Shown here in pieces: positions 5,981-9,428 of a DNA stretch of 9,428 bases. The position numbers and the translations under genes were made by a program. Source of the stretch: Anaerolineales bacterium (lineage in GTDB: Bacteria; Chloroflexota; Anaerolineae; Anaerolineales; JABWBV01); assembly GCA_027019845.1 (NCBI GenBank), contig JALUWE010000353.1, positions 1 through 9,428 on the forward strand, read 5' to 3'. The first letter of the stretch is position 1; each line of letters opens with the position of its first letter. Under the pieces are notes generated by a model that saw only the letters and a list, made by a program, of their open reading frames with translations, did not search any database and was not told the origin of the DNA.

Positions 5981-7066
5981 ATGAACGACACCACAAGCAA
6001 ATCCGTTCGCATCTGGCTATACGTTACCTGCTTCTCGATTGCGCTGTTGGTGGTCTTCGGCGGGTTCGTGCGGCTGACGCGCTCCGGCCTATCCATCGTG
6101 GAGTGGAATGTGATCACCGGCGTACTGCCGCCCATCGGGGAGGCGGCCTGGCAGGCAGAATTCGCCAAATACCAGCAAACACCAGAATTTCAGATTGTCA
6201 ACAAGGGGATGACCCTGGATGAATACAAAAAGATCTATTACGTCGAATACCTTCACCGGCTGATCGGCAGGCTGGTGGGGCTGATATACGTGCTGCCGCT
6301 GTTCTACTTTTTGATCCGGGGTACGATTCCGTGGCGAAAATCCTGGCCTTACCTGGTGATCGGGCTGGGATTTGCCTTCCAGGGCGCGCTGGGATGGTAC
6401 ATGGTGGCCAGCGGGCTGGTGGATAAGCCGCGCGTCAGCCAATACCGGCTGGCCGCGCACCTGATCACCGCCTTGGGGCTGCTGGCGCTGACGTTTTGGA
6501 TTGCGTTGCGAAACCACCCCCGCGTTGCCCCGCCCGGCAGCCGCCGGAGCAGCCCGGAGATGCGGCGCATGTCCGTGGGACTGTTGGTGCTTCTGCTGAT
6601 CCAGATCGCGTATGGCGCGTTTGTTGCCGGCCTGAAAGCCGGGCACGTGTCCAACACCTGGCCGTTGATGTTCGGCCGGTTCGTGCCGCCGGGATTGTTG
6701 AGCATACAAGAACCGTGGTACCTCAATCTGACGGCCACCGCGGTAACCGTACACTTCATTCACCGCTGGTTCGCGTTCATCGTGTTTGGCTATGCGCTGT
6801 GGATGTACTCCCGCGCTCGAAAAATCGAAGCCGCGCCCGCCGTGTTGAAGACCATACAAGTCATTTTGTGGCTCCTCGGGGTGCAGATCACGTTGGGCGT
6901 GTTGGTGGTGCTGTTCAACGTCGCCATCTCGCTGGCATTGATCCACCAGGCCATGGGGATGACAGTGTTCCTGACGGAAATCTTTTTGCTCTACCAGGTA
7001 TTTGCACACCAGGCGGCCACGGCAGAAAAGCGCGCAACGCTTCAAGAGGGCGTGGTACACGGCTGA
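5981..7066 (+). CDS. ctaA: Heme A synthase, Cox15/CtaA family
   Basis: This membrane enzyme oxidises the C8 methyl group of heme O to the formyl group of heme A, the cofactor of aa3-type cytochrome oxidases. The product is 361 residues with about eight membrane segments arranged as two four-helix halves. Heme-ligand histidines are visible in each half: EYLHRLIGR (Glu89, His92), YRLAAHL (His160), HFIHRWFAF (His261) and LIHQAMGM (His322). The long first periplasmic loop, with SGLSIVEWNVITGVLPP and PEFQIVNKGMTLDEYK, lacks cysteines. That is typical of the Cox15 type found in mitochondria and alphaproteobacteria, not the Cys-pair Bacillus type. ATG 5981 has a strong GGAGAAAGG (5969-5977). No oxidase subunit, ctaB or assembly gene is next to it in this window, so it acts on products encoded elsewhere. 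Confidence 0.94.
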   Translation: MNDTTSKSVRIWLYVTCFSIALLVVFGGFVRLTRSGLSIVEWNVITGVLPPIGEAAWQAEFAKYQQTPEFQIVNKGMTLDEYKKIYYVEYLHRLIGRLVGLIYVLPLFYFLIRGTIPWRKSWPYLVIGLGFAFQGALGWYMVASGLVDKPRVSQYRLAAHLITALGLLALTFWIALRNHPRVAPPGSRRSSPEMRRMSVGLLVLLLIQIAYGAFVAGLKAGHVSNTWPLMFGRFVPPGLLSIQEPWYLNLTATAVTVHFIHRWFAFIVFGYALWMYSRARKIEAAPAVLKTIQVILWLLGVQITLGVLVVLFNVAISLALIHQAMGMTVFLTEIFLLYQVFAHQAATAEKRATLQEGVVHG

Positions 7067-7091
7067 GAGGCAGCCGGGGTAAGGGGAGCGG

Positions 7092-7097
7092 TATAAT
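7092..7097 (+). promoter_or_regulatory. Consensus -10 box upstream of the E1 gene
   Basis: A perfect TATAAT lies 25 bases past the ctaA stop. The expected start site is about 7103-7105, giving a leader of roughly 84 bases before the E1 ATG (7188). An ATG at 7104 with only four codons (M-S-G-R-stop, 7104-7118) sits where a leaderless start would be. The -35 region is poor. Confidence 0.5.
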
Positions 7098-7132
7098 TTC
7101 GACATGAGCGGGAGGTAGACAAAGCGCATCGC

Positions 7133-7164
7133 ACGTAATACGCATGGCGCAAAACGTATTGCGT
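7133..7164 (+). promoter_or_regulatory. Stem-loop in the E1 gene leader
   Basis: ACGTAATACG (7133-7142) pairs along its whole length with CGTATTGCGT (7155-7164): ten pairs, one of them G-U, around a 12-base loop. It ends eight bases before the Shine-Dalgarno AAAAGGAG (7172-7179). ACGTAA-like units recur after it, so it may be a small repeat element and not a dedicated regulator. Confidence 0.5.
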
Positions 7165-7187
7165 AAAACGTAAAAGGAGTCCGTTTT

Positions 7188-9428
7188 ATGCTTCGGGAGA
7201 ATGAAACTGTACTCGATCTGCCGTTGAGGCGCGAGGAAATTGTCGCCGACTACCGGCTGGCATACCAAAGCCGCCAGGCCAGTTTGATCGGACGACGGGA
7301 GGTGATGAGCGGCAAGGCCAAATTCGGGATTTTTGGGGACGGTAAAGAAGTAGCCCAGATCGCAATGGCAAAAGCCTTTCGCAAGGGGGATTTTCGCGCC
7401 GGATATTACCGTGATCAGACCTTCATGTTCGCCATTGGCGCCAGCAGCATCCAAGAATTTTTTGCCCAACTCTATGCCCACGCAGACGAACAGGCCGACC
7501 CTGCCTCCGCTGGCCGGCAGATGAACGCGCACTTCGCCACCCGATTGCTGAACCCCGATGGGAGCTGGAAAAATTTGACCGAGATGTACAACACCTCCGC
7601 CGACCTGTCTCCCACCGGTTCGCAGATGCCGCGTCTGGTGGGGCTGGGATACGCATCGCGCCTGTACCGCGAACTGAAGGAACTCAAGCAGTTCACCCAG
7701 TTTTCGATCAACGGCAACGAGGTGGCGTTTGGCACCATCGGAAACGCCAGTTGTGCGGAGGGCATGTTTTGGGAGGCGGTCAACGCGATTGGGGTCTTGA
7801 AAGCCCCGGTCGTGCTTTCGATTTGGGACGACAACTACGGCATTTCGGTGACCAACGAGCACCAGCACACCAAAGGAGACGTGGGCGCGCTGCTGGCTGG
7901 CTTCCAGCGCGAACCGGGGACCCGAGAGGGGTACGACCTGTACGTGGTGCGCGGCTGGGATTACCCGCAGCTGGTGCGCGTCTACCTCCAGGCAGCGCAA
8001 ACCGCCCGCGAGGAGCACGTCCCGGCCATCATCCACGTAACCGAAATGACCCAGCCCCAGGGGCACTCCACTTCCGGCAGCCACGAGCGCTACAAATCCC
8101 CTGAACGGCTGGCCTGGGAGCGGGAATACGACCCAATCCGCCAAATGCGGCTGTGGATGGTGGCGCAGGGCATTGCCACGGAGGCCGAACTGGACGCATT
8201 GGAAGAGCAAAGCCGTCTGGAGGTAGAGGAGATTCGCGCGGCCGCGTGGCAGGCTTACCAACAACCCATCCGGGAGGAAATCCAGGAGTTCATCGACATC
8301 GTGGATGAGATTCCCATCCCGCCGGCGCGCAAAAAAGAGATCGAGGCGATCAAAAACGAGTTGCTCCGCAAACAAACCAGCCTGCGAAACGACATCATGG
8401 TGGCGGCGCGCAAGGTGTTGTTTGCCCTGCGCGAGCACGACATCCCGGCCAAGCAGGTGTTGATCGCCTGGAAAGAGCAAAAACGGGCTGAAAACCGCGC
8501 CCGCTATGGTTCGCATCTGCTGAGCGCATCCAGCCGGTCCGCGTTGCGGGTGGCGGAGGTAAAACCGGCCTACTCCGCGGATTCGCCCAACGTGTACGGC
8601 TACCAGATCATGAACGCCTGTTTCGATGCCATCCTGGCACGCGACCCGCGGGTGATCGCGTTTGGCGAAGACGTAGGCCGGATCGGGGACGTGAACCAGG
8701 GCTTTGCCGGGCTGCAAAAGAAATACGGCCAGCTACGTGTCTCGGACACCGGTATACGAGAGACCACCATCATTGGCCAGGCGATTGGGCTGGCGTTGCG
8801 CGGGTTGCGCCCCATTGCAGAAATTCAATATCTCGACTATTTGCTCTACGGCCTCCAGATCATGTCCGACGATCTGGCGACGCTACACTGGCGCACCAAA
8901 GGCGGCCAAAAGGCCCCGGTGATCATCCGCACCCGTGGGCACCGCCTGGAGGGAGTCTGGCACTCCGGCTCGCTGATGGCCGGGATCATCCACCTGGTGC
9001 GCGGGATACACGTACTGGTGCCGCGCGACATGACCCGCGCAGCCGGTTTCTACAACACATTGTTGCAATCCGACGACCCCGGTCTGATCGTGGAGGTGCT
9101 GAATGGATACCGCCGCCGCGAAAGGCTGCCCGACAATATCGCGGAATTTACCGTTCCCATCGGCGTGCCGGAAATTCTGCGGGAGGGGGCGGACGTGACC
9201 GTGGTGACCTACGGCGCACTGTGCCGGATCGTGATGGAAGCCGCCAACCTGCTGGAACAGGCAGGCGTGGACGTAGAGGTGATCGACGTACAGTCGCTGC
9301 TGCCGTTCGACATTCACGGCATGATCGGCAAATCCTTGCAGAAGACCAACCGGATCGTGTTCGTGGACGAAGACGTGCCCGGTGGAACAACCGCCTATAT
9401 GATGCAAGAAGTGCTGGAAAAACAAGGG
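7188..9428 (+). CDS. Fused E1 alpha-beta 2-oxoacid dehydrogenase, 3' end outside the window
   Basis: This is the thiamine-diphosphate E1 component that decarboxylates a 2-oxoacid (branched-chain or pyruvate type) and reductively acylates lipoyl-E2. The frame is open for 747 codons to the window edge. Residues about 20-375 are the alpha part: GYYRDQTF (72-79), the cofactor motif GNASCAEG (185-192) leading to IWDDNYGIS (212-220), and the loop QGHSTSGSHERY (291-302). A charged helical linker follows at about 376-465. The beta part has NACFDAILARDPRVIAFGED (Glu494), DTGIRETTIIGQAIGLALRG, RPIAEIQYLDYL and VWHSGS (His592, the usual catalytic beta histidine). About 45-50 C-terminal residues should lie outside. 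Start ATG 7188 has AAAAGGAG eight bases upstream. Usually alpha and beta are separate genes. The fused form is known in some phyla, from memory. Substrate cannot be fixed from sequence alone, and no E2 or E3 gene is in view. Confidence 0.93.
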   Translation, partial: MLRENETVLDLPLRREEIVADYRLAYQSRQASLIGRREVMSGKAKFGIFGDGKEVAQIAMAKAFRKGDFRAGYYRDQTFMFAIGASSIQEFFAQLYAHADEQADPASAGRQMNAHFATRLLNPDGSWKNLTEMYNTSADLSPTGSQMPRLVGLGYASRLYRELKELKQFTQFSINGNEVAFGTIGNASCAEGMFWEAVNAIGVLKAPVVLSIWDDNYGISVTNEHQHTKGDVGALLAGFQREPGTREGYDLYVVRGWDYPQLVRVYLQAAQTAREEHVPAIIHVTEMTQPQGHSTSGSHERYKSPERLAWEREYDPIRQMRLWMVAQGIATEAELDALEEQSRLEVEEIRAAAWQAYQQPIREEIQEFIDIVDEIPIPPARKKEIEAIKNELLRKQTSLRNDIMVAARKVLFALREHDIPAKQVLIAWKEQKRAENRARYGSHLLSASSRSALRVAEVKPAYSADSPNVYGYQIMNACFDAILARDPRVIAFGEDVGRIGDVNQGFAGLQKKYGQLRVSDTGIRETTIIGQAIGLALRGLRPIAEIQYLDYLLYGLQIMSDDLATLHWRTKGGQKAPVIIRTRGHRLEGVWHSGSLMAGIIHLVRGIHVLVPRDMTRAAGFYNTLLQSDDPGLIVEVLNGYRRRERLPDNIAEFTVPIGVPEILREGADVTVVTYGALCRIVMEAANLLEQAGVDVEVIDVQSLLPFDIHGMIGKSLQKTNRIVFVDEDVPGGTTAYMMQEVLEKQG

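Noticed and set aside
6089..7129. A 346-codon minus-strand frame opposite ctaA
   Set aside because: The opposite strand is a complete heme A synthase with all ligand histidines. The antisense product is His/Gln/Arg-rich, low-complexity text.
6915..8717. A 600-codon open frame on the minus strand, opposite the ctaA end and the E1 gene
   Set aside because: The plus strand encodes a clear E1 enzyme with conserved motifs and a strong Shine-Dalgarno sequence. The antisense translation shows no domain and is a by-product of codon bias.

Overview
The window reads as ordinary chromosomal DNA from a moderately GC-rich bacterium with aerobic metabolism. A member of the Chloroflexota, perhaps Anaerolineae-like, fits best. 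That is an inference from the gene mix (PPK1 with PiT/DUF47, a Cox15-type heme A synthase, an E1 enzyme with fused alpha and beta halves) and from intergenic DNA full of short palindromic and TAATCTGCG-like repeats. It is not proven by any marker gene. Promoter-like sites resemble sigma-70 -10 boxes (TACAAT, TATAAT). Some genes have a clear Shine-Dalgarno sequence and others look leaderless.

Layout: (1) 2-3884, a phosphate block on the + strand: the end of polyphosphate kinase (its N-terminus lies outside the window), a 377-bp spacer with a palindromic terminator candidate, then a PiT-type phosphate permease followed 14 bp later by its DUF47/PhoU-like partner. Together these import phosphate and store it as polyphosphate. 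(2) 3885-5980, a pair of convergent genes (a small MaoC hot-dog hydratase on + and a proline-linker beta-propeller lipoprotein on -) flanked by repeat-rich DNA. Two copies of one repeat lie in opposite orientation on either side. The right-hand copy is a complete 141-bp MITE-like element with terminal inverted repeats and a candidate 7-bp target duplication. A 9-bp tandem repeat also lies here. (3) 5981-7066, a standalone Cox15/CtaA heme A synthase, implying a heme-aa3-type oxidase elsewhere in the genome. (4) 7188-9428, a long gene running off the right edge that encodes a fused E1 alpha-beta 2-oxoacid dehydrogenase. Its leader holds a perfect TATAAT box, a 4-codon mini-ORF and a 10-bp stem-loop.

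I see no CRISPR array, defence island, tRNA or rRNA gene, phage gene or transposase, and no convincing new multi-gene system. The points most worth a second look are the MITE-like repeat family and its inverted arrangement, the apparent leaderless starts, the structured leader of the E1 gene, and the apparent swap of the two thiamine-diphosphate metal ligands in the E1 alpha half.
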